From: Zoroaster sp. YZ-2022
Taxonomy: Eukaryota > Echinodermata > Asteroidea > Forcipulatida > Zoroasteridae
DNA: 64,000 bases
Assembly: GCA_029582265.1 (NCBI GenBank)
Contig: CM055828.1
Span: forward strand, 5,005,402 to 5,069,401
Direction: 5' to 3'
Shown piece by piece: positions 1 through 12,260 of the stretch. The position numbers and the translations under genes were made by a program. Positions within the stretch are counted from its first letter, which is position 1, and every line of letters starts with the position of its first letter. A model generated the notes under the pieces. It did no database searches and was not told where the DNA came from. It was given only the letters and a program-made list of their open reading frames with translations.

Positions 1-1960
1 CCAAAAGATAAGCCTCTAAGCCCGGATTATCTTTAATGGTCATGTAGTCTGCAAGGGACGTTTTACTGCATACCTCGTCCCTCCAATCATTTGCAGATAT
101 ATCAACAATAATAGTCTTTACAGAATTAATCCAGTATGGATTCTGAGGTAATTTCCCTAACTTTGCACTATCTATAACATCAAAAAAGCCACATTTGCCT
201 AAAACTTCCTGGGTGTGGCTTAAAAAATTGTAACGCAAGTTACTGACGTCATCTAAGCTAATCATTGTATTTAACAAAAGTTTCGGCCACCGATGCATAT
301 CCAAGTTAACAACTCGCGCAAGAAATTTCATCCTAAGCGTATTTTGCATGGTAGAGATAGGGACCCAACCCAAGTCGCCATAAAGAGCTGCACGCGGCGT
401 GTTGCGGGAGGCTTTCAGAATATAGCGCGCCATTTGTAACTGAAGCTTTTCGAGTTTATCAACATCCGACTGACTAGGCCTACTAGGGATCCACACTGCG
501 CTAGCGTAATTAATTGATGGGAGAGCAATCGTTCGCCATAAAACATCGCCATAGTAAACGCGATTAAAGTAATCAAAATTATCAATTACAGATTTGATAT
601 ACGCAATTAGTCTGTTACCTTTCTTGACAACTTCCTCAATATGTTGGTGGTCAGTAAGGTTACGAGAAATATACACTCCAAGATATTTATATTCCCTGGT
701 TACTGAAATATATTTATCACCTAACTTCCACAATTTATCATTATTAACACGCTGACCTGAAACTAATATATTACATTTGTCATGGTTAAAACTCATTTTC
801 CAATCATTCGCAAATTCAGCTGCTACCTCCAACATTCTATTCAATTCCTTTTCATCATTTGCCAATAATACCACGTCGTCTGCCCAAAAAAGACTACCAA
901 CCCAAACATCGTGAATTCACACCCAATCATGCTTCTTAAGTAACTTAGAAAATTCAGAGATAAAAATACAAAAACAAAACCGGCGATAAAACACAACCTT
1001 GTTTAACTCCTTCATCAACATCAAAGAAATCAGTTTCGATATTTCCAAATTTTACTTGTGCCTGAACATTATCATAAAGAGTGTCAATCAACCTCCAGAT
1101 ACGACCCTTGACCTGAATTCCATGCTGCCATCAAAAGACCATCCCTCCACACTGTGTCGAACGCCTTACGGAAGTCTAAGAATGCCATATATGTTTTCTT
1201 ACCTTCCGCTAAACGACACGCATTAATACTCTTCAGTGTAAAGATGTGGTCTTCGCAGCGATATGATGAACGAAAACCTCCTTGAACCTCTGACAATACA
1301 TTTGAACTTTCTAGGTGTTTTGAGATACTCATTGCAATAATCCTATTAAAAAAATTTGCAACACACGACGTTAATGAAATCCCCCTATAGTTATTAAGGT
1401 CCTTCGGATCACCTTTCTTGAAAATGGGGACAATAATGCCACGATTCCATTCCGCTGGAATCTTCTCAAGTTCTATAAATTTGGTGAACATATCCAAAAG
1501 TGTCCTAGTTAAACAGTCCCCACCATTTTTCAATAATTCATTTGTAATACCATCTAAACCGGGCGACTTATTGTTTTTAGCACAGTTCAGTGCTTCTAAA
1601 ACAATATCTAAGTTAATTTCGACATCATATAAATTCCCAACATCATCCATATCATAACTAAACTCCTGACTTCTAATTGAGTTAACAAAATTCCTAACTC
1701 TACAACTCTTGCTATCATCATTCACCACATCCCCAATACCATTAATAGTCATATTCATTTTCCCCAAAGTGCGCCAATATTGAAGAATAGTCAAATTCAT
1801 CTTCTCTTTGTCATAAATAATATCACCGGATTGCGGAGCTATAATACAATGTATATCAGAATTTTTACGTGTATTATCGTTACTTCTCAAAGCCTTCCAA
1901 AAATCGCGAAGTCTATTTAGCTATATTGTCCATGTAAGTAATTCGCCGCACTCGTGAAAT
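1..1960 (-). mobile_element. Degenerate non-LTR (LINE) retrotransposon, reverse transcriptase part
   Basis: Read on the minus strand, this encodes much of a reverse transcriptase. From about 1890 down are the conserved blocks NNYRGISLTSC, GFRSSYRCEDH and AFDTVWRDGL, then the catalytic box FWADDVVLLA near 870-900, and a long thumb and C-terminal stretch that runs off the left edge. The frame is broken near 1100, again near 960, and there is an in-frame stop near 915, so this copy is dead. No endonuclease domain is visible, so the 5' part is missing. The exact clade cannot be fixed by eye. That it is a LINE is near certain from the ADD box in context. Confidence 0.9.
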
Positions 1961-2910
1961 GACGCACCTACCTTTGGCTTAGCATTTCTCGGAAAACTTA
2001 CAGAACTATGGCGTATTACTGGTTGCATAAACTTATCTAAGTCGTACTTGTTACAGAAATAAAAATTATAGTAAAATTGTATGATTTACTGGAAAGTTAG
2101 TGCTTGTGAAAGTGGAAAAAGTTGTTTAACCACTGATTTTACTAGATACAAATAGTAAGAGATTTACATGACCTTAATTTTTTTCACTTACATCAGTAAT
2201 TTTATTGTTCTATGCGTCAACAAGCTGTTGTCTGTGGAAACCAAAATATATGAATGCTTTGCATTTGCAATGATTTTTTAAAGAAATACTGATCCTCAAA
2301 ATGGACACATTCCTTATAGAAGAAGCGAACGAAGACTACTTAATTCGTTGGTGTTTATTTCGACGGTAATGGAAAATTATTGAGAAAATAAAACATTAAT
2401 ATCATGGTTATGAAAAAAAATCTTTTATGTGACAAAATGTTAACAGCATTTTTGACACATTTCAAAGTTTTACAGTTCTTTTTTACAAAAAGTTTAACCA
2501 GTGCACCTTCCATTTTATTGGTGTTTCAAGAATATTTAGATTAAAAGTTTTGAGAGCTTCTCCAAATTATACCATTTTATTTTAATATTACAACCATCTG
2601 GAATAAGATGAAACATGATTCAACTGTTTTTCTTTTTTGGGTACATTTTCTGTGCTTCCATGAACTTTAACAGTTTGGGGGTAAGTCATTACAACATCAA
2701 TTTTCTGATGACTACAATTCTGTGCGTCTCAAATAACGGCGCTCAAGACGTCCACGCGTATGATCATGCGTATGATCATGCATTCATGAAATTCCGCATT
2801 TTACAAGAGAATCCTTCACTGAAACAAATTGAAACACCAAACTGCTAATTTCATTTGTAAGTTACCGTCCAGTTGAACCTTAGGTGTGTCATTTAGGGTA
2901 AATTGAGGAT
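1961..2910. other. AT-rich intergenic stretch, nothing recognised
   Basis: No coding exon, RNA gene or clear repeat was recognised here. There is a short direct repeat of 'tatgatcatgcg' near 2759-2780. Confidence 0.5.
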
Positions 2911-2984
2911 AGAGATCACATTTTAAATTATTCAATATGGCCCCGTAGAAAAATCTTGTAACTGGGTGGCAATCCATTACGCCA

Positions 2985-3324
2985 CTAGAAAAAAGTCTCG
3001 GGTTTCTGGTCTCCGCGCGCGTTGCCTCAGACCCGTGCGTCGGCATTTTTAATTTTCTTTTTCTTTTTTTGCTATGAAACGATGTCCAATTGCAGCCAAA
3101 ATTCCTGGAGCAATTGGAATTCTGCCGTGCTGTGCTTTAAATGACTTTTTGACATAGGGGTATGAGCATTTGCCCGATGTGTGAGGCTTCTCTTAGCCAC
3201 CATACTTTGTATATGGGAAATTTGGTCCCCGCGTATGTATCACGCATTTGCCGAGAAAAAAAGCGCGTCACCACACCAATTTTGAAGCCAACCGATGACC
3301 AGAAACCGGAGACCTTTTTTGGCC
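2985..3324. mobile_element. R1 MITE-like repeat, copy 1
   Basis: The ends are inverted repeats: the left has 'gtttctggtctcc', the right 'gaccagaaaccggagac' followed by a run of T. The same body (a 'gtccaattgcagccaaaatt' block, then 'gtttgcccgatgtgtg' and 'ccaccatactttgt') recurs at 25258-25611, 50877-51244 and 55067-56275. There is no coding capacity, so this is a non-autonomous DNA-transposon-like family. It interrupts the older duplicated block that pairs with 10840-12260. Confidence 0.7.
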
Positions 3325-3763
3325 TTAGACTATCCATCTTGAACAGACAATTGTGGGAAGATGGTCTGGCTGGCACTGACATAATTAACTGCAGCTGAAC
3401 AAAATAATTACCTATAGCATTTCATTGCCCCCCTTTCCATGGGATTTAGACCTATTTTTGTGATTTGTTCCAATGCCTATTGGCCAATGGTAAACTTACA
3501 AAATGTTGAATCACATGACCCCTGGGAAGGCCATGTATGAATTCATATACTCAAGTGGCGAAGTATTGCATAGGCTTTGAATACACATAAAATATATTAA
3601 TAGGATTTAAAAACACATCCGAACAGATCTAAACCGTTTAGAGACACCGGACATGGACGGTACTGTAAAGCTGAAAAAGAAAAACAACCACAAGAAAAAT
3701 GAGAGTTCACGGTTTGCTAATCGTAATCACTCTTCCTCTTTTCTTTACACTATAAGAACGTAC

Positions 3764-4088
3764 CTTCCGTGATCTCAGAGAAGGCGAACAAACCATCGCG
3801 ATCCTCTCCCCTGTCACATAGTTGCTGAATGAACACATCATCTACTCGAGTCATGTGAGAGAACGAAGCCACGATGGTGTTCTTGTAGCCCAGTTTCTTC
3901 ACCTCGTTGTAGATCTCCCATTTGCTCTCGATGGTATGACCCCGTAGCTGTCCCACGGTGCTCTCCCTGATGGAGTTGTCGAGGACGAAGAGGTCCAAAT
4001 CCTTAAGAACCTGGTACTTCTTCGTCTCTTTGGCCATCTCCTCGTGGAAACTGGAGACCAGCGCATCGTAACGTGAAGGCGGGGCCAT
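3764..4088 (-). CDS. First coding exon, HMGL-like (DRE-TIM metallolyase-like) protein, copy A
   Basis: The ATG at 4088 opens 108 codons plus one base, ending at a strong donor (ACGGAAG|GTACGT). The peptide holds DLFVLDNSIREST, then KWEIYNEVKKLGYKNTIVASF and DRGEDRDGLFAFSEITEG. DNSIRE looks like the first-strand D-x-S/T-x-R-E/D motif of the DRE-TIM metallolyase fold (HMG-CoA lyase, isopropylmalate and citramalate synthases), and the following helix and strand fit. The assignment is inference from this short region. A TATA box lies about 70 bases upstream. The next exons would lie to the left; none is recognisable in 1-3760, which is mostly LINE and repeats, so it may be an orphan or use a very long intron. 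The encoded peptide equals that of copy C. Confidence 0.65.
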
Positions 4089-4157
4089 GTTGGACTTTAA
4101 GTTATAGTAGTACCATGAACAGAAAACGTAACTGCAGACCGGTATTTTAGACCACTG

Positions 4158-4165
4158 TTTATATA
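4158..4165 (-). promoter_or_regulatory. TATA box for exon A
   Basis: TATATAAA on the minus strand, about 70 bases upstream of the ATG at 4088. The spacing allows a start site near 4130 and a 5' leader of about 40 bases. The same box is kept in copy C. Confidence 0.5.
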
Positions 4166-4465
4166 CTGGCTTTATGGGTGTAAGGTCTGCCTAATACTTT
4201 ATATGCATAATATCACTACGCGGTGACTGATGATTTAGCATGTACAAAAAAATCAGACATGTGCACACGTGCATTGTCCTACGACCTATTTTTACCCGTT
4301 ACTGTCAAGTGGTGCCACAGCGCGCTGTTCGTGAAGTGCGTAGCCGCCCCCCCCCCCCCCCTATCTGTCAAAGCTAGGTCCAGCCATCTTCAGGCCAACG
4401 TCATTCCACCCACTATCAGTTAACTCCTCAGCTACAAGGGGCACACACTTTCAGTGACCGGAAGG

Positions 4466-5039
4466 CGTGTTCGCACTGGACTTTGTTCGCACTGGACTTT
4501 TTGGGGGGAAGGTTTTACCGAGACGATGGTAAAATGAAAAATGGTTAAATTTAATCTTTGTCCGCACTTGGACTTTCGACACGGGAAAATTTTACCGAGA
4601 CCGTGGTAGAAGTAACCGAGCTGTCAGTATAATGACTCATGGGGGCGCTTTGCGTGACCTTTCTACGTTGACCCGAATGACCCAGAAAACTTGCTACACA
4701 TGCACATGCATTAAATGCGCCCGGCCCGCCCCCACCGCGCGGTGAAACAATGCAAAGCGCATGCGTGGTGTCCCTGTGTAGCACGACCTTGCGCTCGGGC
4801 CGGATGTACGCTTTCCTGAGCCGGTTTTACCGACTCGCACTGTCCGCACTGGACTTATCGTCTCGGGAAAAGTTACCTGGTGAGTTTTCCTGGGCAGCAG
4901 TTGGCCAGTAAAAGTAACCGCTGGACTCAGGAAAAGTAACTGAGAGGAAAATGTCCTAGGCTGTCCGCACTGGACTTAAAATGGGAAAAGTACCCATCGT
5001 CTCGGTAAGTTTTACCAAAAAAAGTCCAGTGCGAACACG
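4466..5039. mobile_element. Foldback-type element with 'cgcactggactt' iterations, copy A
   Basis: The outer ends are inverted repeats (left 'cgtgttcgcactggacttt', right 'aaagtccagtgcgaacacg'), followed inwards by a second matching block around 'ttttaccgagacgatgg'. The word 'cgcactggactt' occurs twice at the left end and again inside near 4845 and 4970. It looks like a foldback or Tc-like non-autonomous element that grows by iterating its terminal unit. No protein is encoded. Confidence 0.7.
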
Positions 5040-5349
5040 GCTAAAAAAACTCTGTTTTCAAGGCAAATGGCTATAAACCAATGAACCAAAGTTCAACACA
5101 AAACCTATAGCACTCTAGCAACAGATTGTTGTGGCCATGATACACTGGTTAAAAGTGTTGTCGCGTCGCACTAGAAGTGTTCACCATTGCAGTTTTTCTC
5201 GTATGAAGAGCCGTATGTTACTAAATTTCGACTAATTAATATATACGACTAAAATAAATGTAAATCCATATATTTACTAGAAGAAACAATTATACAAAAG
5301 CGGCAACCAGACTGGTTGGCAGCTAGCATGCATACAGTACTAAACATGA

Positions 5350-5490
5350 ATTTTGGGATTTATATTCCTTTAAAAAAGTCCTCCACAGCCCATACATTAT
5401 TATTATACAGAAAGGTTTTGTTTTTGAATTAGTGTTGTAGTTAACAAATGTTTACAACCTAAACCTAGTCTCGATCCCAATACTCCCTAC
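5350..5490. repeat. Interspersed repeat also present in the CLCA locus
   Basis: The stretch from 'cctttaaaaaagtcctccaca' through 'tctcgatcccaatactccc' resembles 28300-28450 (and its duplicate near 15105-15245). The motif order is the same and divergence is moderate. Family unknown. Confidence 0.5.
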
Positions 5491-5721
5491 ATGGAAGGTG
5501 AGTCTTCTAACAAGTACACCACCATGCCACTCGAATTTGTTGGTGAATTAATTACAAAGGGACCTAATAAAAATTATTTAATGCAGAAAAATATTGCACA
5601 GGCCTGTTGGGTTCACTCGTCCCCACCAACCAGGTCCTCAGCAAGTGGGGTGGGCGATTTCTTTCTGCCAACTAAAATTACCATCCCGCGATATTTTAGC
5701 CAGTGATATGTTTTATACATG

Positions 5722-5978
5722 CACTCACTGGCCAAAAGTATTGCAACATGCTCAAAATAGCACTTTACAAGTAACAGGTGAGATGATCATTTTAATCCGA
5801 TTTCATCGATCGTGTATTACATAATTTCCGAGCAAGAACAGTAAAAAAGAACATTGACTTCAAAACACAGGCACTTTCAATAAGTCTTAAGTAGTGTAAA
5901 TAAATTAAAATAAATTATTGTAACACAGTTCTCCAAACTGAACTTTGGGGATGTTGCAATGCTTATGGCCAGTGAGTG
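5722..5978. mobile_element. Tc1/mariner-like MITE, copy A
   Basis: Inverted ends of about 30 bases: left 'cactcactggccaaaagta', right reading inwards 'cactcactggccataagca'. The right end is followed by TA; the left flank is TG, a likely mutated TA. The start CACTCACTGGCC resembles widespread Tc1-type termini. No transposase is present. It is duplicated at 15477-15732. Confidence 0.75.
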
Positions 5979-6209
5979 TATAACGTGCATGTATGGTACA
6001 TCAATATCACATCAAATCAAGCACGGCCTTAATACTTAATAGGAACTGTGGGGTGGGAGGGTTTATGGGTCGGTCCCAAACAGATCCACTCCTGCAACGA
6101 GTGATCAGATGTAAAATGCTAAACATTTTAGTAGATTGGGAGACGGGGACTTCTCGAAATTATCTTTACTGACCAGGAGTGAAATGAGTTGGTCTTTGAG
6201 ACTGTTAAT

Positions 6210-6231
6210 GGGGGGGGGGGGGGGGGGGGGG
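6210..6231. repeat. Poly(G) tract, copy A
   Basis: A run of 22 G. The duplicate at 15968-15986 has 19, so the length has changed since duplication. Confidence 0.9.
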
Positions 6232-6597
6232 CTGTCTCTGCCCGTTTCACCATAGAGGTATACCTTGCCACATGTGCAATGGTTGCCACTTGTATGGTAT
6301 ACCCCTGCACGATTGTCCGGTTCCAGATTCTTTGTTGGTATACACCGTTCGTGGCTAGTACTGTAATTGTATACCTTGATATACGCTTTATTTACTTGAT
6401 GATTTAATGCGACGCGACAACACTTCTAATGCGACGCTAGTCTTGTGCAAGACTGTTATTATGCGGATCCTGGTTACACGATCCCGCGCCAGTCCTAAAT
6501 CACCCACCGTAGCTGGCGCTATACAATTTTTTACGATCAAGGCCGCTAATAACGTTACTCTGGACAAAAGGTGGCGCGGCCAGACATCATTAATCAT

Positions 6598-6795
6598 CCC
6601 TCCAGTTGCAGTTTGAAAGCTAAGTATGGTTTTTGAAAGTCATCCGAGCGCAACGTCTCATTTCAATACTCTGCATATTCTATTAAAAATCACAGACATA
6701 TTCAAAGTTATTCATCCGTCCAGTTGCAATTTGAAAGCTAGCTATGCTTTTTGCAAATCATCCGAGAGCAACCCTCATTGTGACTTATTTCAATA
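6598..6795. repeat. Imperfect tandem duplication of about 118 bp
   Basis: The word 'ccagttgcagtttgaaagct' and the following 'catccgagcgcaac...tttcaatac' recur once about 118 bases later with a few changes. It is also present in copy C at 16353-16550. Small reading frames here are by-products. Confidence 0.6.
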
Positions 6796-6999
6796 CGTTT
6801 CAAATACAAGAAAGGATCTGCACTTTTTTCTTTCACGCCCGTACATGTTGTGTTGCTTTTCCAAAATATGCGTCTATAGTATACCCCATAAAAATGAGTG
6901 TTCACAGCCAAGTAAGAGCCAGCGATTTGATAGATGGGTTCTAAAGCAACTGTTAACTTTCTATAAAAAAACATAAAAAGGGAAAAGGATATCAGGAAA

Positions 7000-8770
7000 C
7001 AAACTAACTGAAATCACTTTTAGTGTTTAAACTTAAGGGAAATCTTTTCTGCAAATTCACCGTTTCCTTTGAACGCGGCCAAAACAAATCTGTGCAGCTT
7101 ACCCCGCTACAACACTGCTTATCTGGAACAATACACTATGTAAACTCACGGAGGAAGGAAAAGAACTTTCCTCCATAATAAAATGAATGTTATAGTTTTC
7201 CTTTCAAGAATTGATTTATTATTATTTTGGAACTGGAGTCAATCATTTACAGCGATATAAAGCCACTGATCGGTGTAAAAGCAGACTAGGAGTTATGCGT
7301 ACTAGATTATATTAACAGTAGGCCTACAACAGGATCCAGGATGGATTTACTGTTTTCTTTCCTACAGGATTTTCATCTGAGCACGCACATTACTCTATAC
7401 CCCCTTACATAAAATGCTGCACACTCTTACAAAAAACCAACTCACACACACACGCGCATTGCGTTGGATTACAGGCAGTGACCTCAAGCTGTGTTGGCTA
7501 CCGCGCGAGATTCAAACTAATTCGCCTTCAAACAAACCTTGGGTGAAGATGCGAATTGAAGGGTGATTATTAAACTTGCTTAACTTTTTCTTTACAAACC
7601 CCACTCATATGGGGTTGTCACATACACTGTAATAGAGGACAATATTTACGAAAGTGTGTTCTTAATGAAATAGAACTGCCCACAAATCAACAACCTATAT
7701 TATAATGACTTTCCATTTGAATTCCAATGTGAAAATAAAGAAACAAGCTTTTGATTACAGAAGGATCAAGGCTGTTGATTCAGTTTGAACGAGGTTACAA
7801 TGGCTCAAGGTTACACGGGGGTGTGACCCCCCCCCCCCCACCCAATAATTTCCCCAGTCGGCATTTAGAGCCTCAGTCGGCAAATAAAGTATCAAACGTA
7901 CTAGAACAAGGGTTGATCCAGAATAAATTTTCAGTCGGGAAACTTAGAGCTATGGGTTTGCTGACTGCGCCCCACCTCCCCCGTTGATTGACTTTTGAGA
8001 AAGTCCATTTTAGAAAGAAAAAGTAAATTTGTCTGTTCCTATTAGTTTTGTGTCTGTAAATTACCCCAAAATGTTCCCCTACTCTGAAAATCCTGCTACG
8101 CCACTGATGCTAGTCGGCAAATTGGCTCCACACTCCCAAAGAAAATGCCTTCGCTACGCCCCTGGATTTAGGTGAGTACTTTGAAGCCACCAGACTACCA
8201 TGTTGCTAGTCTCCTAGATCACACAATGCAATGATAACATAGGAAGTTTGTCTCTGTTAAAATGACACTTTTTAGATCACATTAAACAACTAAGCTTATC
8301 ATGCTGTGTCGTTAAAACAAAAAAAATGTATGAATTTAAAACGCATTCAGAATTACCGTACTCATTTTAACTTGACATTTAGGAAATAAGACTCTTCCCA
8401 ATAAAGTATTAACAGTAATTATTTTTCTTTAAAATGAAAGCATCATTCAAATAATCACTAGCTAATTTACACCAATTAGTTTTATATTTAAAAAGGAACA
8501 AAAAACACAACAAATAGTAAAAATCACATTTAAAGTTAAATTAAATGATAACATTTTATTAAAAGTAAAGCATTTTTTTCGACTCGCCGGCAAGTCAGCA
8601 TTTGGAATACAATCTGTGTAAAACATCATTTATAAAACGTATAACCAACGTTATCTAAACACTAATCCATTACTAACGCTAACAATATTTGTACTTTTAT
8701 ATATTTGTTTTTAAAATAAACAGCGGTTGAAAGTTTATCTTCCACAAACCAGAATAAGAATGTTCTTGTC
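7000..8770. other. Duplicated non-coding DNA, no gene seen
   Basis: Nothing coding is recognised. It contains a poly(C) tract near 7828-7839 and, at 7662-7665, the TTAA that is the empty site matching a MITE insertion in copy C. Confidence 0.5.
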
Positions 8771-8991
8771 TACTATGATCATCATCATTCTGTGCCATGC
8801 TGCATAGCGTGGGCTAGCATGGATCTCCATCCGTCACGGTTCCAAGTGCACGATATTATATATGTTGGCTTTTCTTTGTGCAGCCATGATGTCACACTGT
8901 CAAGCATCTTCTCCCTCTGTCTACCTCTGCTTCGTTTCCCATAAATTTTCCCTGTTGTTACCAGATGTTCTATGTCTTTTCTTCTCATCAT
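8770..8991 (-). mobile_element. LINE 3' end fragment, copy A
   Basis: The minus strand encodes a 68-residue tail with KRSRGRQREKMLDSV and WRSMLAHAMQHGTE, typical of the extreme C-terminus of non-LTR retrotransposon polymerases. It is followed by a stop and a short 'atgatgatgat' tail that fits the simple-repeat 3' tails of RTE-like elements. Only the 3' end is present, as expected from 5' truncation. The duplicate is at 18649-18870. Confidence 0.75.
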
Positions 8992-9037
8992 GTGTCCAAA
9001 AAACTTTGTTTGCCTCTGCTATGATAACATAATTTAA

Positions 9038-9317
9038 AGGGAAATCCACAACTATAGTATTCGGTAACTTTCGCATCTCTCTAGTTTTCAAGAAGTATAG
9101 CATTTCACTAAGCTTTTCACCAAAATAGGTGCTAAAAGTTTTGGGAAAAATTGCAAAACTGTTACATGTTTGTTATGTTTTTATGTTTAACAAAAGTTGC
9201 CATATTTGTATTAATTCAACATAACAATTCATGTTTTCTCTAAGATGATAACACTAATTTATTACTTGACAATTCGTTAATTTGATAAACTGGTAATTAC
9301 CAGAGTTATACATTCCT
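9038..9317. mobile_element. TTAA-flanked MITE ('AGGGAA' family), copy A
   Basis: It begins 'TTAA agggaaatcc' and ends with an inverted, decayed version before TTAA at 9318-9321. The body ('ctctagttttcaagaa', 'cataacaattcatgttttctctaagatga') matches 47204-47489 and part of 40282-40560. TTAA target sites suggest piggyBac-type mobilisation (inference). Confidence 0.7.
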
Positions 9318-9351
9318 TTAATCAAACATTTTACTTAATATCATAAAGAAG

Positions 9352-9606
9352 GTGCTTGTGTCCTCGAGCAAGACACTTTACCATAATTGATTCTCTCCAC
9401 CCAGGAGTAAATGGGTACCTGTGATGGTGGGGTTGTTGTGTTTGATTAGCCCATATGCGCCGAAATGGCAGCAATTGAGCTGTATACTCCCCATGGACCC
9501 GAGATGGTTTCAGGAATGATATATGCGCCTGATGAGCAGGGGGTAATAATGTACAGCGCTGTGATACTTCGTGTAATATTTTAACAACCATTATTGGTAT
9601 AACCAC
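9352..9606 (+). mobile_element. tRNA-derived SINE, head-truncated, copy A
   Basis: This is the body of the SINE family seen in full at 62451-62991 ('gtgtcctcgagcaagacact', 'ggcagcaattgagctgtata', 'gagatggtttcaggaatga'). The tRNA-like head with its promoter boxes is missing. Confidence 0.8.
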
Positions 9607-9937
9607 TGATTTTAGTGTTTGTATTGGTTCTACCGACAGTTAACATCTTACAACGTAAGATTTGAACAGCGTAAGATTTGAACAGCATAAGATTTGAACA
9701 TCATTTGCTTTTGAAAATTATTCATTGCCCAAAGTAGGCTTAGATAAATTTTCGCTTAAATATTAAAATTTCTTTATCTTTTTATTTTTTCAACAAACGT
9801 CCCTCAAGCATTTCTATACACAAATAAACAGTCCGTATAATTAAACACGAACACAATATTTTTAAAATAACCTTTAAAAATACCAAATTAAACAAATATT
9901 TTATGTTCAGCCACATTGGGGAAGGGCCAATTAAACA

Positions 9938-10279
9938 TGGGCGATATCGATTTTTCATCCACGATATATCGGCAAACAAATTTCGCGATTTTCGATATAA
10001 TCGCGAAATGTACCCCCCTCTACAAGCATCACAATAAATCGTAAATTCATTTGCAGAGCATGTATGTACTTCTGAAGTAGTTCACTTTTGTTTCTCACTT
10101 CCAAAAGCTGTAAAGACTGTTCTAATTTTTGTTTCCATGGAATTTCTGACTTGACTCACAATGGCGATTTTTTTAATAGCGATTTACTGATATCTCGATA
10201 ATATAAAAAGGTTCTCGATATCGTAATCGAATAAAACAAAAGGGTATCGCGATATTCGATATTATCGTGTTATCGCCCA
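9938..10279. mobile_element. CGATAT-rich hAT-like MITE, copy A
   Basis: Ends 'tgggcgat' and 'atcgccca' are inverted, with many 'cgatat' and 'atatcg' words inside that can fold. No coding capacity. hAT membership is inference from end sequence only, because no clear 8-bp duplication is seen. Confidence 0.55.
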
Positions 10280-10395
10280 AGCTTACTGTCAATTGTTTCT
10301 TTTTTCTTTTCTTTTTTCGTTTAAATTTTTCCGTTTTGCCACATTCCTGAATGCTACTATTTTTTTTAATTTTTTTTTAATTTTTTTTTTTAATG

Positions 10396-10839
10396 CATAA
10401 TACATCGTCAGTTTCATAATTTTTACAGTGAAATTATCATATTTTCGCAAGATCAAGCTTACCACACGGCACTTCAATAGGCCTATAGTTCAACTCGGTA
10501 AGCTATGAATGTTTTTTTTTTCGTTCGAGCTTCTGACACGGATGGTGACATTTACGCACCACAATAATTTGTATTGTATACGATACAAATAGGCCCTAGT
10601 TTAACGGTTCACGATGCCCCAAACGTTTTTTTTTTATCCTTTGACCTTTTTAATCTATGTAGATTCTCAGTCACCAATCGGAAGAGCGAAATAAGTACGT
10701 GAACTCTTTTGTATATACAATACATGTTAATCACATTCTAAAAACGACCTAACTCCTATTGGTAATTCGAGTCCTACTTGTGTCCGGCTTATTTAACCAG
10801 TGTTATTACGGGGATCATGGTAGAGATTAGTTGTAGAGA
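10396..10839. other. Non-coding stretch, nothing recognised
   Basis: T-rich runs near 10360-10395, 10510 and 10628; otherwise featureless. Confidence 0.4.
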
Positions 10840-12260
10840 TCACATTTTTGAACGGTTCAAAATGGCCGCAGAGTGAACCATCATAATACATGTAACTGTG
10901 TCTACACAATCCGTATGGCCATCCATCTTGAACAGACAATTAAGGCAAGATGGTCTGGCTAGCGCTGGCATGATTAACTGCAGCTGAACAAAATAATTAT
11001 CGATAGCATTTCATTGCCCCAGAAAAGCACATTCCATGGGTTTTGACCTATTTTTGTGATTTGTTCCAATGCCTATTATTGCCATTATTAATGTGGTTTA
11101 CAAGAACAGGCAGAACCTACAATGTTTAATCACACAACCTCTTTAAAAACTTTTGCAAAAAAGTCCATGTATGAATTCATATATTGAAGTGGAGAAGTAT
11201 TGCATGGGCTTTGAATACACATAAAACTAGGAAAGCACTATTAGAGCGCAAACCTTCGCCAAGTAGATCTTTTTCTGAGAAAAAAAACATTTCATAGAAG
11301 TCGTCAATTACTCTATTTTATTATGCTGTACTCGTAGATAAATTTTGTAATAAATAAAAATAAAAAATAAATTAAATAAAAAAATAAACAATAGGTGTTT
11401 CGGGTGCATACCCGAACACCTAATAAAAAATCCCAACGATTTGAACCAAGCTCTCTGACGTGACAGCCGTACGTCTAACTCGCTGAGCCACCAACTATTC
11501 TCGAGACTTGACGAAAACATTAGGTTGTAAAATAGGTCATTAGTGCGCCCCCTATCGGTTCTACTTACTCTTACTAAATATGGCAAAAATACACTTTCCT
11601 GAAATCGGATCTTCATCAAAATCTAACCGATTGGTCCATGTAGCATACTCAACATATTCAGCAAATTCCATCCGAATCTGTAGAGAACTTTTTTAGATAT
11701 ATTGTACAGAAGTACACACACAGACACACACACACACATTACCTCCGTCCGACTTACGTCGGTGGTGGTAATAAATTGATGATTTAATAAAATATCCGAA
11801 CAGATCTAAACCGTTTGGAGACAACGGACATGGACAGTACTGTAAGGCTAAAAAAAAAAAACACAAGAATGTATAAGGTTAAAACACATCCACAACACTC
11901 CAAGGCTTTATTTTTGCTAAGGAAAATGAGAATTCACTCTTTGCTAATCGTAATCACTATTCCTCTTTTCTTTAACACTATGAACCTACCTTCCGTGATC
12001 TCAGAGAAGGCGAACAAACCATCGCGATCCTCTCCCCTGTCACATAGTTGCTGAATGAACACATCATCTACTCGAGTCATGTGAGAGAACGAAGCTACGA
12101 TGGTGTTCTTGTAGCCCAGTTTCTTCACCTCGTTGTAGATCTCCCATTTGCTCTCGATGGTATGACCCCGTAGCTGTCCCACGGTGCTCTCCCTGATGGA
12201 GTTGTCGAGGACGAAGAGGTCCAAATCCTTAAGAACCTGGTATTTCTTTGTCTCTTTGTC
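10840..12260. repeat. Older tandem duplicate of the 2.9-4.05 kb block
   Basis: Segments match in order: 'gagatcacattt' (2913, 10845), 'catcttgaacagacaatt' (3332, 10923), 'ctgcagctgaacaaaataat' (3391, 10979), 'catgtatgaattcatatact/ttg' (3532, 11165), 'gaacagatctaaaccgttt' (3621, 11797), then the exon. R1 interrupts the first copy and an unrelated insertion at about 11255-11775 interrupts this one. The flanks are clearly diverged, so it is older than the 6.7-kb duplication. Confidence 0.8.
11255..11775 (-). mobile_element. tRNA-like SINE-type insertion with hairpin
   Basis: It is absent from the paired block at 3590. On the minus strand it has a tRNA-like stretch (near 11430-11490: 'ggtggctcagcgagttaga' and box B-like 'ggttcaaatc'), a hairpin 'aggtgttcgggt/acccgaaacacct' (11393-11422), and CA repeats at 11712-11738. 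I infer a SINE or composite insertion; the limits are approximate. Confidence 0.5.

Larger units (their letters stand above)
3757..10395. repeat. Segmental duplication, copy A (about 6.6 kb)
   Basis: This is nearly identical over its whole length to 13495-20283 in the same orientation. The left edge is within a few bases of the splice donor of exon A (shared from 'aacgtaccttcc'). The right edge is in a T-rich tract where the copies part. It includes a first coding exon, its TATA box, several MITEs, a LINE 3' end and a SINE fragment. Differences are mostly homopolymer lengths, a few substitutions, and MITE and CA-repeat insertions in copy C. Confidence 0.95.

Noticed and set aside
6626..6976. 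116-aa frame repeated at 16381-16731
   Set aside because: Kept in both copies because the DNA was recently duplicated; overlapping frames on both strands are equally open, and the peptide has no coding character.
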